Shown one piece after another: positions 47,189-58,920 of a DNA stretch of 64,000 nucleotides (the first letter of the stretch is position 1; every line of letters starts with the position of its first letter). The translations under genes and the position numbers were made by a program. The stretch comes from Macrobrachium rosenbergii (Eukaryota > Arthropoda > Malacostraca > Decapoda > Palaemonidae), in contig NC_089744.1 in assembly GCF_040412425.1 (NCBI RefSeq), positions 29,136,001-29,200,000 of the forward strand, read 5' to 3'. Below the pieces are notes generated by a model. It did no database searches. It saw only the letters and a list, made by a program, of their open reading frames with translations, and was not told the DNA's origin.

Positions 47189-47681
47189 AGTTGGTATCAC
47201 TACCAGCTGGGCATGAGGTTGGCATCTGTGGGGGACCCACGGTGCTAACCAGGGGCGTCACTTCAGATTTTTGTTTGCAGGGGGCAAAGACGGTTTGGCC
47301 AGCGAAGCGAGCCTAATCAGCTGAGTTTTTTTTTATTTCGAGCTATTTTATGCGTTTTTGAACCACATGAGCAAGGTATTTCAGCAAAAATTATATACTC
47401 CCACTACTATATGTTTTCTCATCATCACTGGTAGCTAGTAGACAGACAGAGATCAAGAAACATAATATTTCTGAGAAATTTTATATATTTATGATTGCAC
47501 ATTTAAAAAGAAAACATGCCGTTACTTCTCTGGGCTTGTGGGTGAGGGGGCCAGGTTGAGGCTTTTGGGTCTGGGGGGGGCAAGTTGAGTCTTGAGGGGG
47601 GCAGTTGACCCCCCCCCCAAATGACGCCCCTGGTGCTAACCGCCCAGATTCACACACCACTTCTCTTTCTGGCCTTGTGTG
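47189..47681 (+). repeat. left inverted terminal repeat of DIRS (split by MITE)
   Basis: TCACTACCAGC, GGCATGAGGTTGGCA, CCCACGGTGCTAA and CGCCCAGATTCAC pair with their complements at 54282-54396. The 383 bp MITE separates GTGCTAAC from CGCCCAG. Confidence 0.9.
47250..47632. mobile_element. 383-bp hAT-type MITE
   Basis: Terminal inverted repeats CAGGGGCGTCA (47250-47260) and TGACGCCCCTG (47622-47632) are perfect over 11 bp and flanked by a perfect 8 bp target duplication GTGCTAAC (47242-47249 and 47633-47640). Both are hAT hallmarks. The right part is G-rich then C-rich. No transposase. The uninterrupted counterpart at the right DIRS repeat gives the empty site. Confidence 0.95.
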
Positions 47682-47805
47682 GAACAGACGTGTTTTCTGC
47701 ACACTCTGTTCAATTCCTGGCTATGAAAGCTACAACCTCACGGTGTGTTTGTTCCTGTTTTGTGTTTGTGACTTGTGACCTTTTGTATTTGTGTGTGTTT
47801 GTGAG

Positions 47806-50631
47806 ATGGCTAACCCCTCGCAAACCCATGATTTAGACAAGGCCTTGGTGCCGGATTTGTCCTGGTAAGGACAAAAAATGTGGCGCCTTCTGCTGTTCTG
47901 CAGATTTGGATCCCCAGTCCCTTTGCCTGAAGTGTCGTAAGGGGAGCAAGGATCCCCCTGATTGTTCTGTGGATGTACCATGTGATGAGTGTACGCTCTG
48001 GTCCCCCGAGCAGTGGGATAGGTACTTGCGTAGACCCAGATATAGAAGGATGGAGTCCAAGGCGTCGGAGGGGATCCCTTCGTCCCCTTCGACCCCCATC
48101 GTGGTCACTCCCTCTCCATCTTATCTGAATCCCAGTGGCCTTCCCTGACGGAACCTGTCTCTCTATCCCCTGTGACCGCATCTGCAGTTCCAGAGGAGAC
48201 GAGATCGGCTGACCTAGCCTGCACACCCCCCAGTTCCCCCCCTCACCCAGAATCTCTTATCTCCGGGTTGGGGGTGGGACCTTATTTGCCTTTATCTCCT
48301 TCCGCAGGTTTGGGACTTGCACTGGGTTTGAGTCGGGCGTGGGAGTCACTCGGGATGGTTGGCAGTCCTAATTTGTCCTTGCTTCTCGATCACATCAGCT
48401 CAGTGGGGCTGGGAGGAGTATTGTCCCCTTCCCCCACTACCCACAAGGTGGTTGCTCTTCACGACGACCACCGTTTCTGCTGTGCGGCAGAGGAGCGTAG
48501 TGACTTCAGTGGGGACACATCATGCATATGGCGCAGTTCCTACCCCTGCCATCGCAGTGTAGACGCTGGCCGTTCCGGTCTGCTCAGTCAATCCACCACC
48601 TCCTGGTTATGCTCTCACTCCTCTTGCCTTGCTTCCACCGTTACCCGTGCCCACCCTGGATCGTCAGGTGTTTGCTGCGAAGTCCAACTGGGCTAGGAAG
48701 GGGAGGGTGGGGTCTTCCTCCTCTCCACCTTCTCCCCCCGCCTCTTCTAAGTCCAACTGGGCTAGGAAGGGGAGGGCGGCTGCCCTCCCTCTAAGAAGAT
48801 TCGCTCTGTTACGGCAGCACTCTCCCCCCCTCGGGAATGGACTGCTGGTCCTCTCGCCGAGAAGGGCACTTCGGTACCCTCCTCGGACAGTTCAGGAGCG
48901 CCATCCTCCCGGACTGGTTCCATTTCGGCGTCTACCAAGTGCATGACGCCGAAAGCATGATCCCTAACGGGAGACTGTGCAGGCTCAAGCTCCATCACGG
49001 GCTCGGGCACGGAACGGGAGAAGGGGAGAAACCCACGTGCTTCTTCCCCACCCAATCCGTTCCCCTTGTCCAAGTCGGATAGGGGTATGGTGGGGAGGGT
49101 GACCAAGGACGTTCTGCCCCTGGGTCATCAGGAATGTCAACGGATTTTCCCCCATGGCCTTCTTCGTCCGTTTCGGCACCGAAGAAAGCCAGAACACGCT
49201 TGGACGGTAGGGATGGCGGCCTACATGCTGCGAGGAGGCCGTTCCTGATCGTCATGACGGTCTCTCACCCTTACGAGCCAGGCCGCCTGTGCCCTCACAC
49301 AACCTCCCACTGCGGGTAGGGAACCGTGAGGCATCCGCCGCCGCCACTTGCTATGCCAGCAGGCTCGACGGTAGTGTTCGCTCTGTCTCTCCAACCCCCT
49401 CGACTTCCTCGGGATTCTCCAGGAGGAAACGGGGTCGGTAGGGTTACAGGAGCTGACGCTCTAGGGCAATCAGCTTCAGGGGCGTCCGGCCCTCCTTCGC
49501 TCCACATGAGTGGGAGGTCGTACGCTTCCATAGTGTGGGACAGAGATGAGGGATTGATCTTGGGCTCACCTGCGGGTGGGGCTTTCCCGGATGACCGCCT
49601 CTCGGAGGGCCCCCTGCCAAGAGACTCGGACACTCCGGAGATGCAAAGGGAGTTAGTAGAGGTCGTTGCGCTGATCCGTCAGCACAACGGCCTGGAGGAA
49701 CCGCTTCCAACCCCGTTGGAGGAACGTTCGTCTAGACTGGAGGAGTTCTATGCCGCCAGGAGGGAACCCAAGCCCTCTTTTGGCCTCCCGTGGTCTCCTC
49801 TGGCAGACAGCGTTCTCAGTCAGGTGAACGACTTAGTCTCTGGGCAGTCGTCATCACTTCGCTCGTCTCGAGCTACCAAGCTGTTGCCTCCCCATCTCCT
49901 GAGACAGAAGAAATATTGCGTCCTGTCTGAAGGCGGAGTACAGACAAAGGTCGTGGAACCAGGGCTGACTCGCCTGGCACCCAGTGCCACATCGGCTCAG
50001 CTGTTGGCGGAACATGCTTTTCTCGCAAGTGGAAATGAGCGCTTTGGAGGGCATGGCTCCGTTGGCCCTCCAGGCGGTGTCTTGGCTTGACAACTGGGCC
50101 TTCGCTCTGTCGAGGATCACAGCCTTGTCTACTCAGGGCGAGGATCCGACCTGCAGGAGTCTTTGCCAGTCGGGGGTTAAGGCTATTTCCTTCCTCGCCC
50201 ACCAGACAGCAAACCTCTGGGCCAACCTAGTACTGAAGAGAAGGGATGCAGTGCTGTTCTGGATTGCCAGGTCTCTAGGTGCGGAAGCCACAGTATCGTT
50301 GTGGAACGGTTCTATTCTGGACTCCACCTCCCTCTTCCCCAAGGGGGAGGTGGATGCTGCGGTAGACAAATGGAAGGCCAATGAACGCGACTACCTTGTC
50401 CACCAAGCAGCGACAAAAGGGGTCACACAACCCTCTCGTCCTGCGGCCTGGTCCTCGACCCAAGCTAGCACCCCAACCCTGAAGAAGTCTGGTGCTTCGA
50501 CGGTCGTTCGGGGCAAAGTCCAGCCCCCTTCTTCGTTGCCTCCTCAGAAGGAACCACAGGGTCCCTTTCATCAACCTGTTCCCCCCAAAAGGAAATGTAA
50601 GGGCAAGAAGAAGAGGGAAGAAACTCACTAG
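47806..50631 (+). pseudogene. DIRS gag-like protein, frame-broken
   Basis: Probable start ATGGCTAACCCC at 47806. A frame change near 47865 leads to a Cys-rich N-terminus: CGAFCC (about 47880), then LDPQSLCLKCRKGS, VPCDECTLWSPEQWDRY. The middle is Pro/Ser-rich in several frames, with an in-frame 69 bp duplication (KSNWARKGR at 48680 and 48749). 49326-50090 carries SYASIVWDRDE, PSFGLPWSPLADSVLSQV, LLPPHLLRQKKYCV. 49984-50631 carries MAPLALQAVSWLDNWAF, NLVLKRRDAVLFW and a basic tail (KRKCKGKKKREE). The last two segments are typical of DIRS gag. Confidence 0.85.
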
Positions 50632-50761
50632 GAATGGTGAGCCCCTTCATACGCTGCCGTCGGTGGGGGGATGCTTTTCCAGCCATTGGGTGGCGTGGCA
50701 GTGGTACAGAGCGGAGACCTAGGTAGCGGATATTCTCCGGGAGGGATATTCCCTACCTGTC

Positions 50762-52191
50762 ATGTCCCTGCCTCCCCTCACCAACACTCCAGTCCATTTT
50801 CCTTCCTACCTCCAAGACCCCCTGAAGAAACAAGCGCTTCTTCAGGAGGTCGGAACGATGTTGAGCAAGGGCGCCATCGAAGTTGTCGAGGATCGATCCC
50901 CGGGCTTCTGCAGCAGAATCTTCCTCGTGGAGGAGGCCTCCGGCGGCTGGAGACCGGTGATCTACCTCTCTCCCGTGAACCGTTTCGTTCGTCAGACACA
51001 GTTCATGATGGAGACGGTGCGTACTGTACTGTGTGCAGGCAGGGAGAACGATTTCATGCTGACGGTTGACTTGATGGACGTTTACTTCCAAGTACCGGTT
51101 CATACGTCGTCTCTTCGGCACCTTCGCTTTGCCCTCGACGGGCTGGTTTACCAGTTCAAGGTTCTCTGTTTCGGTCTGTCGACTGCTCCACAGGTGTTCA
51201 CGTAGGTATTCACCCTCATTTAGGTTTGGGCCCATTCATGCGGGATATGTCTTCTGAGGTATCTCGACGATTGGTCAGTCCTGGCAAACTCCCGCTTGCA
51301 ATTGCTGCAGGGCAGGGATAGTCTCCTCGAATTGTGTCACGAACTGGGAGTTGTGATCAACTTTTGGAAGTCCGATCTAATTCCCAAGCAGAAAATTCAA
51401 TACCTGGGCATGCTGATCGACATGACAGCAAACAGAGTCTTCCCTCGCAGGCTCGAATCAGCACGTTCAGGAAGGAAGCCAGGCAGTTCCTATCACAACA
51501 GGACCAACCTGCTCAACAGTGGCAGGTCGTAATCGGCCACCTGTCGTCGTTGGAGAAACTCTTTCCACACGGGAGACTCCACATTCGATCCCTCCAGTGG
51601 AGGCTGAGGGATTTCTGGGATCAGTCCTGGGAGCCCCAGTCGGTTCCCATCCCCATCTCGCAGGAGGTGAGGGACAATCTCACCTGGTGGTTGGACGACA
51701 GGAACCTGTGCATAGGGACATCTCTGTCCTGTCGCCCCCCAGACTTGCTTCTTTTCTCAGACGCATCGAAGGAGGGCTGGGGGGCTCACCTGGAGGAGTT
51801 GCTGACGGCGGGCGTGTGGGACTGTCACGAATGGCACATTCACATCAACATCCTGGAGATGAAAGCAGCGTTCTTGGGTCTCCAGTGCTTCCAGGATCGT
51901 TTGGTGGGACACTCGGTAGTGTTGATGAGCGACAACATGACCGTAGTGGCATACATCAACAAGCAGGGGGGTCTTGTCTCTCGAGCCCTTCACAAGTTGA
52001 CGTTGCAGGTACATCAGTGGGCAGTCGCCCACGGGGGGTTCCTGTCGGCCAGGTACATTCCAGGCAAGAGGAACGTCCTGGCAGACACGCTCAGCCGTCG
52101 GGATCAGATAGTGGGGTCCGACCGTAGCGGAGGCACTTTTCAATCTGTGGCGGCACCCGGTAGTCGATCTGTTAACCACCCAGTACAATAG
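50762..52191 (+). pseudogene. DIRS reverse transcriptase-RNase H
   Basis: 50762-51205: LQEVGTMLSKGAIEVVED, FLVEEASGGWRPVI, MLTVDLMDVYFQVPVH (motif A), LCFGLSTAPQVFT (motif B). A break near 51205, then LLRYLDDWSVLAN (motif C, about 51255) and LCHELGVVINFWKSD, IQYLGMLIDM. 51500-52191: HLSSLEKLFPHGRLHIRSLQ, then RNase H with LLLFSDASKEGWGAHLEE (Asp), INILEMKAAFLGLQ (Glu), VLMSDNMTVVAYINKQGG (Asp) and YIPGKRNVLADTLSR. At least two frameshifts (51205 and about 51450) break the chain, though catalytic residues are retained. Confidence 0.93.
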
Positions 52192-52289
52192 AAAGCTTCC
52201 GACCTTCTTCTCTGTCGTACCGGACCCATGGGCAGCCGCGGAGGACGCATTCCAACACTCGTGGGACAGCCTCGAAGTGTATGCCTTTC

Positions 52290-53566
52290 CTCCATTCTGT
52301 CTCCTTCGTCCAGATCTCAGTCAGGTGCTGGGATTGACGAACCTTTAAATGATCCTAGCAGCCCCCAAGCGTCCGGAAGCCGCTTGGTATCCAGACCTGC
52401 TGGCTCTGCTCTCCAACATTCCAAGGGAACTCCCCCTCTGGCACAATCAGCTTTGTCAGCCTCACGTAGAACGGTACCACCACGCCGTGGCTTCCCTATC
52501 TCTTCTCGCCTGGAGGTTATCCACCATCTCTTGCGAGCGAGAGGTTTTTCTTGCCGAGCAGTGACAGAGATGGCGGGATACCTCAGGAAGTCCTCCACGG
52601 CGGTTTACCAGGGTAAGTGGGCCGTCTTCTGTGGTTGGTGTCGTAGACGGGTTATTCTTCGGTCGGAGCCACTCTTCAGCAGGTAGCAGATTTCCTTGTC
52701 TTTCTTCTTCAGGAAAAGCTGTTATCGGTTTCAGCGGTGAAAGGATACAGGGCAGCTTTACCCTTGGTCCTGAAGCTGAAAGGTATCGATATTTCATCAT
52801 CCCTGGAAATATCCTAGCTGATGAAAAGCTTCGAATGGTCTTGCCCACCCAGGGAGCTCAGGCCCCCCGAGTTGGACGTGTCTCTCGTATTGCAGAGCCT
52901 TACTCGTGCCCCTTACGAGCCGCTATGAGAAGCCACAGACAGGGATCTGACCCTCAAGACAGTCTTCCTTTTAGCCCTGGCTTTGGCGAAGAGGATTAGC
53001 AAATTGCAGGGACGTTCCTTTGCAGTCAAACACTCTAGGGGGTGGGGATCGGTAACGCTCGAATTTGTCCCGTAATTTGTAGCGAAAACTCAAAACCCAA
53101 CGGTCCCTGATGTTCGGTTTGAGTCTTTTACAATCCCATCCCTCAGTGACTTTGTAAATAATGACCCTGACGAGTTACGGCTCTGTCCTGTACGGGCGCT
53201 ACGGCGCTATCTGAAGAGAACACGGCACCTCACGCCTGAGTGTCAGCGACTCTTCATTAGCACCGGGACCCCCAAGAAGGAAGTGTCTAAGAACACGATC
53301 TCTTTCTGGCTTCGTGAGGTTATCAAAAAACCGTATGCGACGGCTGGCGAGGACGTTGCCAGCTCTCTAAGCCCCTTGCTCATGAAATCAGGGGGATTGC
53401 ACCCTCCCTAGCATTCTGGAAGAACCTGTCGGTCCAGCAGGTACTAAGGGCGGGGGTGTGGTCACGCCAGACCACATTCATCTCTTTTTACCTAAGAGAC
53501 GTTACCCATCGGTCCTTGGACACTTTTTCCTTGGGTCCGGTGGTGGCTGCTCAACAAGTTGTGTAA
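52290..53566 (+). pseudogene. DIRS tyrosine recombinase
   Basis: Replaces the integrase of LTR elements. Visible: MAGYLRKSSTAVYQGKWAVF (about 52570), VSAVKGYRAALPLVLKLKG (52730), then after internal stops LTLKTVFLLALALAKRIS (about 52965, containing the first catalytic Arg). Next FTIPSLSDFV, LCPVRALRRYLKR, FISTGTPKKEVSKNTISFWL, and AHEIRG (53378-53395, the HxxR pair). Finally VLRAGVWSRQTTFISFYLRD (with the likely nucleophilic Tyr) and FSLGPVVAAQQVV, stop at 53564-53566. In-frame stops near 52790, 52925 and 53075 and a shift near 53355 inactivate it. Confidence 0.9.
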
Positions 53567-54146
53567 CTACCCAGCTCCCGTAGGGACAAAGTTGCAGCTC
53601 GTCTGTTGTACGCGAGTGAGTGGGCATGAACGGTGAGTGACTGGCTCCCCCTTCCTCCCCTATCATCCTACCCTTCTTCCCTCGGGCAGAGAGTTAAGCC
53701 GTACAAAGCTGAACCAGACGTCTGACACAGGTGAGTTTCATTACTTGAGTGTCCTGTCTTTGTTACCTTTCAGGTATTCATTAGATGTAATGTCCCCCCT
53801 TTCCCCTGCAAGGCGGGGAGAGGGGTTGCGGGCTAATTACCAAACCCATTCCTTATGTTGGTCCTTAGCCCCCAACGTTTCCCACTCACTTCTAGTGTGA
53901 GCGGGAAGGGCTCTCCCTGGCTTTCGCCTCGCTGTGCGGTCGCTTACTACCATAACCTCGCCACAGCAAGGACAGTCTAGTAGGCTGGCTGGTAGCACGA
54001 CGGTTCTCATAACGGTGCTCTCGGTCCAGTGGCCATGTCCCCCTGGCTCTTACCCCAGGTATACATGAGGTGTGTTGAATTCCCAGTCATTCAGAGACCT
54101 CCACTCAGATTCCTCCCACTGAATCTTGAGTCCCCACATGTAAAGG
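53567..54146 (+). other. DIRS 3' untranslated region
   Basis: Non-coding, C/T-rich, between the recombinase stop and the terminal palindromes. Nothing else recognised. Confidence 0.6.
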
Positions 54147-54475
54147 ACCGAGGGTTTGTATTTGTGTAGGAACAAATTGCATTTTTTAAGGTAAAATGCA
54201 TTTTTCCTAACATACAAACCCAAGGTCCTTTACTCAGGTTACCCACCTCAGCTGCCCCACAATCTGCCCTAGACCAGAAAGCGAAGTGATGCGTGAATCT
54301 GGGCGATTAGCACCGTGGGTTCCCACAGTTGCCAACCTCATGCCTGGCTGGTAGTGATGCCAACTAATGCCTTGTAAGTCTTTTGTGGCCTATGTTCAGC
54401 TACGTGGAAGTATTCCCCATATGTAAAGGACCTCGGGTTTGTATGTTAGGAAAAATGCATTTTACCTTAAAAAGT
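54147..54475. repeat. DIRS right terminal repeat and internal complementary region
   Basis: GTAAAGGACCGAGGGTTTGT at 54147 pairs with ACAAACCCAAGGTCCTTTAC at 54213-54232. The segment 54179-54232 also pairs with 54423-54475 (GTAAAGGACCTCGGGTTTGT through AAATGCATTTTACCTTAAAA). 54282-54396 is the inverse of the left terminal repeat. Nested palindromes of this kind form the internal complementary region used to circularise DIRS DNA. Confidence 0.85.
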
Positions 54476-54928
54476 GTGATTTTATAAACTTTAAAAATGA
54501 TAATTAGAAAGTGGAATTACAGTTAATAATGATATTTATTATTACATAGTTTCAGAACAAAAGAATCTCCAGTTACTATAATAAAATGAAAAGATATCGT
54601 CTCATGGAAAATCGCAGAACGATGTTAGGCAACTTATGTGGCAACACCCAACAGCGTCCTGTACGGGATGATCGAGCCATATAGGAATGCGTTATTTCAG
54701 CAGTCTGGTCTATTGATGAAAACAAGTTGCCTCCCTATAGAGAACAACTATCTCTCCACTCCATATATCGTCCTTCTTATAAACCATACAGGGTTTAACC
54801 ACATTAACTTTAAGCTAACTCTATGGAATCTGCACATCTGAACATAAAATTATACAGTATACAACAATACACACATACACACAACGACTAAGGAGAGACT
54901 ACTGCATTATGAAAACCACAGCATAAGA

Positions 54929-54931
<3 letters not shown>
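54476..54931. other. no gene seen
   Basis: AT-rich flank of the DIRS element. The LINE fragment found on the left side (46.9-47.2 kb) was not found to continue here. Confidence 0.45.
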
Positions 54932-55000
<69 letters not shown>

Positions 55001-55015
55001 TGTATGTATGTATAT
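54932..55015. repeat. (TA)n array
   Basis: TA run ending in TATG units. Confidence 0.97.
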
Positions 55016-55513
55016 TAATGAATGCATATGATAATCATGTGGGTGATTAACGAAGTCGCTTTGATTTTCAGGTAAGCACTTCAACTGGAGGTGATATGAA
55101 TCATGGAGGATTTCGTTTTTGTAGGATGGATTTTCCGAGGTGAGTTTTGAGTGAGTATCATTTTTTGCGTGTGCGTGCATGCGTTTGTTGGATGTCGTCC
55201 GTGTTACGCCTTCCTTTACATCTGGTCACTCGATTTTTTTCTTGCTTTCTGAAGTAATGAGAAAAATTAATGCTTCGTAATTCAGTGATTTTTTTTTTTT
55301 ATGATTGGCTGAACCTTAAAATCGTCAGTTTTTTCCAGTTTGTGACTTTTTTTTGTGTGTGGATCAAATGACTTTCTAGAAATATATTGTCGATTTGCGA
55401 CGTCGTAATGAAAATAAATGTAATTGCTTGTGGGTTAATTATTCGTTATTGGTAACATTTTTCAAGTTTATTTGCGTGGGTGGATGTTATTACTTTGTAC
55501 ACCTACGTGATAG
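55016..55513. other. no gene seen
   Basis: No recognised feature. Confidence 0.4.
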
Positions 55514-55628
55514 ACACACACACATATATATACACATACGTGTATGTATATGTGTATGCATATGTATATAATTGTGTATGTGTATATATGTGTGTGTGTG
55601 TGTGCGAGCGCGCGTGCGTGCATGCCTG
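55514..55628. repeat. CA/TA/TG mixed array with GCGC block
   Basis: Alternating purine-pyrimidine DNA ending GCGAGCGCGCGTGCGTGCAT; Z-DNA-prone. Confidence 0.9.
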
Positions 55629-55757
55629 CGGGTGCTTGCCCTAGACACAGAAACCATATGTTTGGGAACAAGACAGACGGAGAAATACCGAGTCAGGTCT
55701 GGGAGGAGATTCCTATGATTACTGGCAGCACCACTGCATATTACTTCATGAAGACCA

Positions 55758-55760
<3 letters not shown>

Positions 55761-55814
<54 letters not shown>
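55761..55814. repeat. (CT)n microsatellite
   Basis: About 54 bp CT. Confidence 0.98.
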
Positions 55815-55817
<3 letters not shown>

Positions 55818-56424
55818 CAGACGTCCAGTCGAATTCGTAGGCTCAAAGGCCGCTGAAAATTGGAATGCAGACGATGTGGCAGTGTCGTTAGGATAATTTG
55901 ATGCTAATGATTGTCGATTTTGATTACTGGTATGAAATTATTCCGTTTCATGAGAAATATTGCCATAAATAATGTTTAAGGACTATGGCTTGGAGAGAGA
56001 GAGCTTCTAGCATTTTGGAGTAAGGTGTGCTGTATCAGTGAGTTTGACCTGTTAAGGATATATGACGTAATTATTGAAATAATTTTTGACAGTAGAAAAT
56101 GGCCTCTCTAGTATAGAATGTAACATTTAACTTTTTGATTTTCTAAAAAAAAAACTTAAGTAATGTAAACCTTCTCGTGTTAATGATGACATGTAATGGA
56201 AAAATAATTGTTACAACAGATTGTTACGAGTGACCAAGCACCATTCTCTGTATATTTTATATATGTGGTATTTTTACTTCCTCCTATGGGAAAAAGTTAG
56301 AATTTTTTAAAAAGGCGTCGGCTGTTTGTTTCTTTCGCATATTCTGCTTTGGAGAAAAAAAAGTCCCGAAGTTTTCCTTGAAGTAGAATCTGGTGTGGTT
56401 TTACATCATGGCGCATATATCCTT
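55815..56424. other. no gene seen
   Basis: No recognised feature. Confidence 0.4.
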
Positions 56425-56571
56425 TGTCTAGGACAGTGAACGTCTAGAATGTTTGCCAGAAGCATATTTTGAAAAAGTTCATAGCACATTCCTCTCTCTC
56501 TCTCTCCATTGTCTAGGACAGTGAACGTCTAGAATGTTTGCCAGAGGCATATTTTGAAAAAGTTCATAGCA

Positions 56572-56628
<57 letters not shown>
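56425..56628. repeat. 85-bp tandem duplication, each followed by (CT)n
   Basis: GTCTAGGACAGTGAACGTCT through AAAGTTCATAGCACAT occurs at 56426 and 56511 with one substitution. The first copy is followed by a short CT run, the second by about 55 bp CT. Confidence 0.96.
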
Positions 56629-56629
<1 letters not shown>

Positions 56630-56908
56630 ATTCCTCATTGAACTGGTGGGTACCGTTCTCAGCGAGCACTCTGCTGGCCCCGCGTTCGATTCTCCGACCG
56701 GCCAATGAAGAATTAGAGGAATTCATTTCTGGTGGTAGAAATTCATTTCTCGCTATAATATGGTTCGGATTCCACAATAAGCTGTAGGTCCCGTTGCTAG
56801 GTAACCAATTGGTTGTTAGTCACGTAAAATGAATCTAATCCTTTGGGCCAGCCGTAGGAGAGCTGTTAATCAGCTCAGTGGTCTGGTTAAACTAAGGTAT
56901 ACTTAACT
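56629..56908 (+). mobile_element. tRNA-derived SINE
   Basis: A tRNA-like 5' part with a clear B box GCGTTCGATTC (56682-56692) and a weak A box around TGGTGGGTACCG. A conserved-looking body follows, with CCGTTGCTAGGTAACCAATT, ACGTAAAATGAATCTAATCC and CAGCTCAGTGGTCTGGTTAA. The 3' end runs straight into (CT)n. A tRNA gene is excluded because no acceptor stem or anticodon arm is preserved. Confidence 0.75.
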
Positions 56909-56940
56909 CTCTCTCTCTCTCTCTCTCTCTCACTCACTCA

Positions 56941-57010
<70 letters not shown>
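56909..57010. repeat. (CT)n-(CA)n at SINE 3' tail
   Basis: CT then CACT then about 65 bp CA. Confidence 0.97.
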
Positions 57011-57013
<3 letters not shown>

Positions 57014-57599
57014 ATAGTCAGATCCCCTTTGCAAAGTTCAGATGCAGATAGATTAAAGTTAAACCATGACTTGGAGATTATGAAAAAGATCATTTAAAGC
57101 TTTTCTCTCCCTCCCCCCATTCCATTTCCTCGCCCCCTTGGTGTAGGGGGCTCTGTGTGGTCAAAATGAGGATGTTTAACATTTTTATTGCCGAGCAGTT
57201 GGGGATTGACGGTGGCATATAATATTGGCTTGCGTGGGCGTATTTTGAGATAGTACTGTCTGATAAACATTTTTACTGTAGGTGATCTTCAGGTAACGTG
57301 AACACGTCTTTTTCAAAGGCTTTGGGAGGCGTGTGAATAGGGGACGAATAGATATGGGTGTGACTTTAGGTAGTGCTGAGGTGAATATCTCCTGTAGAGT
57401 AGACTGTTATTAGGGCCATGCCGTTGCAGTGGTGGAAGAAAGTGAGAACTGAGGGGAGGTGGCTGACATCAGAAGACAGTGATACGAGGAGAGGAATTAG
57501 ATCTCATCGCCGTAAAACGAATCACCTTTTCAGAAAAAGAAAGAGTTATCTGTAGGTTCCGTTGAAATATGAAATTTTGAATTTTTCAAGATTTCATGC

Positions 57600-57601
<2 letters not shown>
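57011..57601. other. no gene seen
   Basis: No recognised feature. Confidence 0.4.

Positions 57602-57676
<75 letters not shown>
57602..57676. repeat. (ATT)n array at a LINE 3' tail
   Basis: About 25 ATT units abutting the LINE 3' end. Confidence 0.95.
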
Positions 57677-57679
<3 letters not shown>

Positions 57680-58530
57680 AAGATGAACCCTATTCATATG
57701 GAACAAGCCCACAGGGGCCATTGACTTGAAATTCAAGATTCCAAGGAATGTGGAAGTAAGAGAAGGTAAAGGGAAATGCAGAGTGAAGAGATCTCACTTA
57801 TTTAAAAGAAAAAATAAACTAATAAGTAGATAAAAATGCCTTAAAATGCAAGGAGAATGGCATTAGGGTAGTACTGCATGAAGTTCCAATTGCATGATAT
57901 CCTCAGGGAGACTGTTCCACAGTCCAACGGTGTGAGGAATAAAGGACCTCTGGAACTGAGAAGTTCGACAGCGAGGCACATTTACAACACGTTGGTGCCG
58001 CTGTTCAGGGAATCTGGCTGCTCTCGGCAAATAAAAGGAATCAGGGATCAGTTGTGAACATGAAAGATTTCTATCAAAATACAACTTAGGAAAAAGTGAC
58101 AAACAAGAGACCATCCTTCGATGGTCCAAGTCAGAAAAAGTGACAAACAAGAGACCATCCTTCGATAGTCCAAGTCAGAACTGCAGCTATTAGGAAATAG
58201 AAACCTACCACCACGAACCACTCTGCCTAAAAGAGATAAATCTCTGGCAGAAGCAGACAACCACACCGGAGAACAGTATTCTAGTAAAGGAAGCACAAAT
58301 GACCTAAAACAGGTTGCATTGATTTTATCACTGTTATAAATATATGAGGCCTTACGAACAATATCTAGCTTTCGTCCAGCATTTGCTGAAACTTCCATTA
58401 GATGTTTCTCAGAAGTAACATGTGTCAAAAGTTACATGTCTCAAAAGTAATATGAGTCAAAAGTTACACCTAGAATAGTTAAAGCTTCAGACTCATTTAG
58501 CAAAGTCCCATCCACCTGAAGGGTGGTATG
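57677..58530 (-). mobile_element. 3' part of the local LINE (minus)
   Basis: Minus strand: [20 protein letters not shown] (about 58520-58460), MTHVTSEKHLMEVSANAGRK (58428), YSPVWLSASARDLSLL-like segment, RVVRGGRFLFPN, then RRMVSCLSLFPKLYFD, VPRCRTSQFQRSFIPHTVGL, WNSLPEDIMQLEL, and the 3' untranslated end to CAGAAGATGAACCC. A 47 bp tandem duplication at 58088-58182 (GTGACAAACAAGAGACCATC twice) breaks the frame. A second small duplication lies at 58410-58465 (CAAAAGT(T/A)A.AT). The RT core is absent. Confidence 0.88.
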
Positions 58531-58622
58531 AAATTAGCCCTTATGTCATAACCATCAAGTTTCCATCGATGGAGGGCATGAGCAGTGCTAATAGATTGTC
58601 TTGTTGAGTGTATTAACAGCAG

Positions 58623-58920
<298 letters not shown>

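Larger units (their letters stand above)
47189..54475 (+). mobile_element. DIRS1-like retrotransposon
   Basis: About 7.3 kb (6.9 kb without the nested MITE) with gag, reverse transcriptase-RNase H and tyrosine recombinase in that order, and inverted rather than direct terminal repeats, the diagnostic DIRS layout. Left repeat 47189-47241 plus 47641-47681; right repeat 54282-54396. Base composition is GC-rich, unlike the AT-rich surroundings. The left end lacks about 110 bp present beyond the right repeat, and all frames are disrupted, so it is not active. DIRS elements integrate through a circular intermediate with the recombinase and leave no target duplication. Confidence 0.93.

Noticed and set aside
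47481..52598. Minus-strand frames opposite the DIRS element
   Set aside because: Shadows of the GC-rich DIRS coding region; no recognisable motifs on the minus strand.
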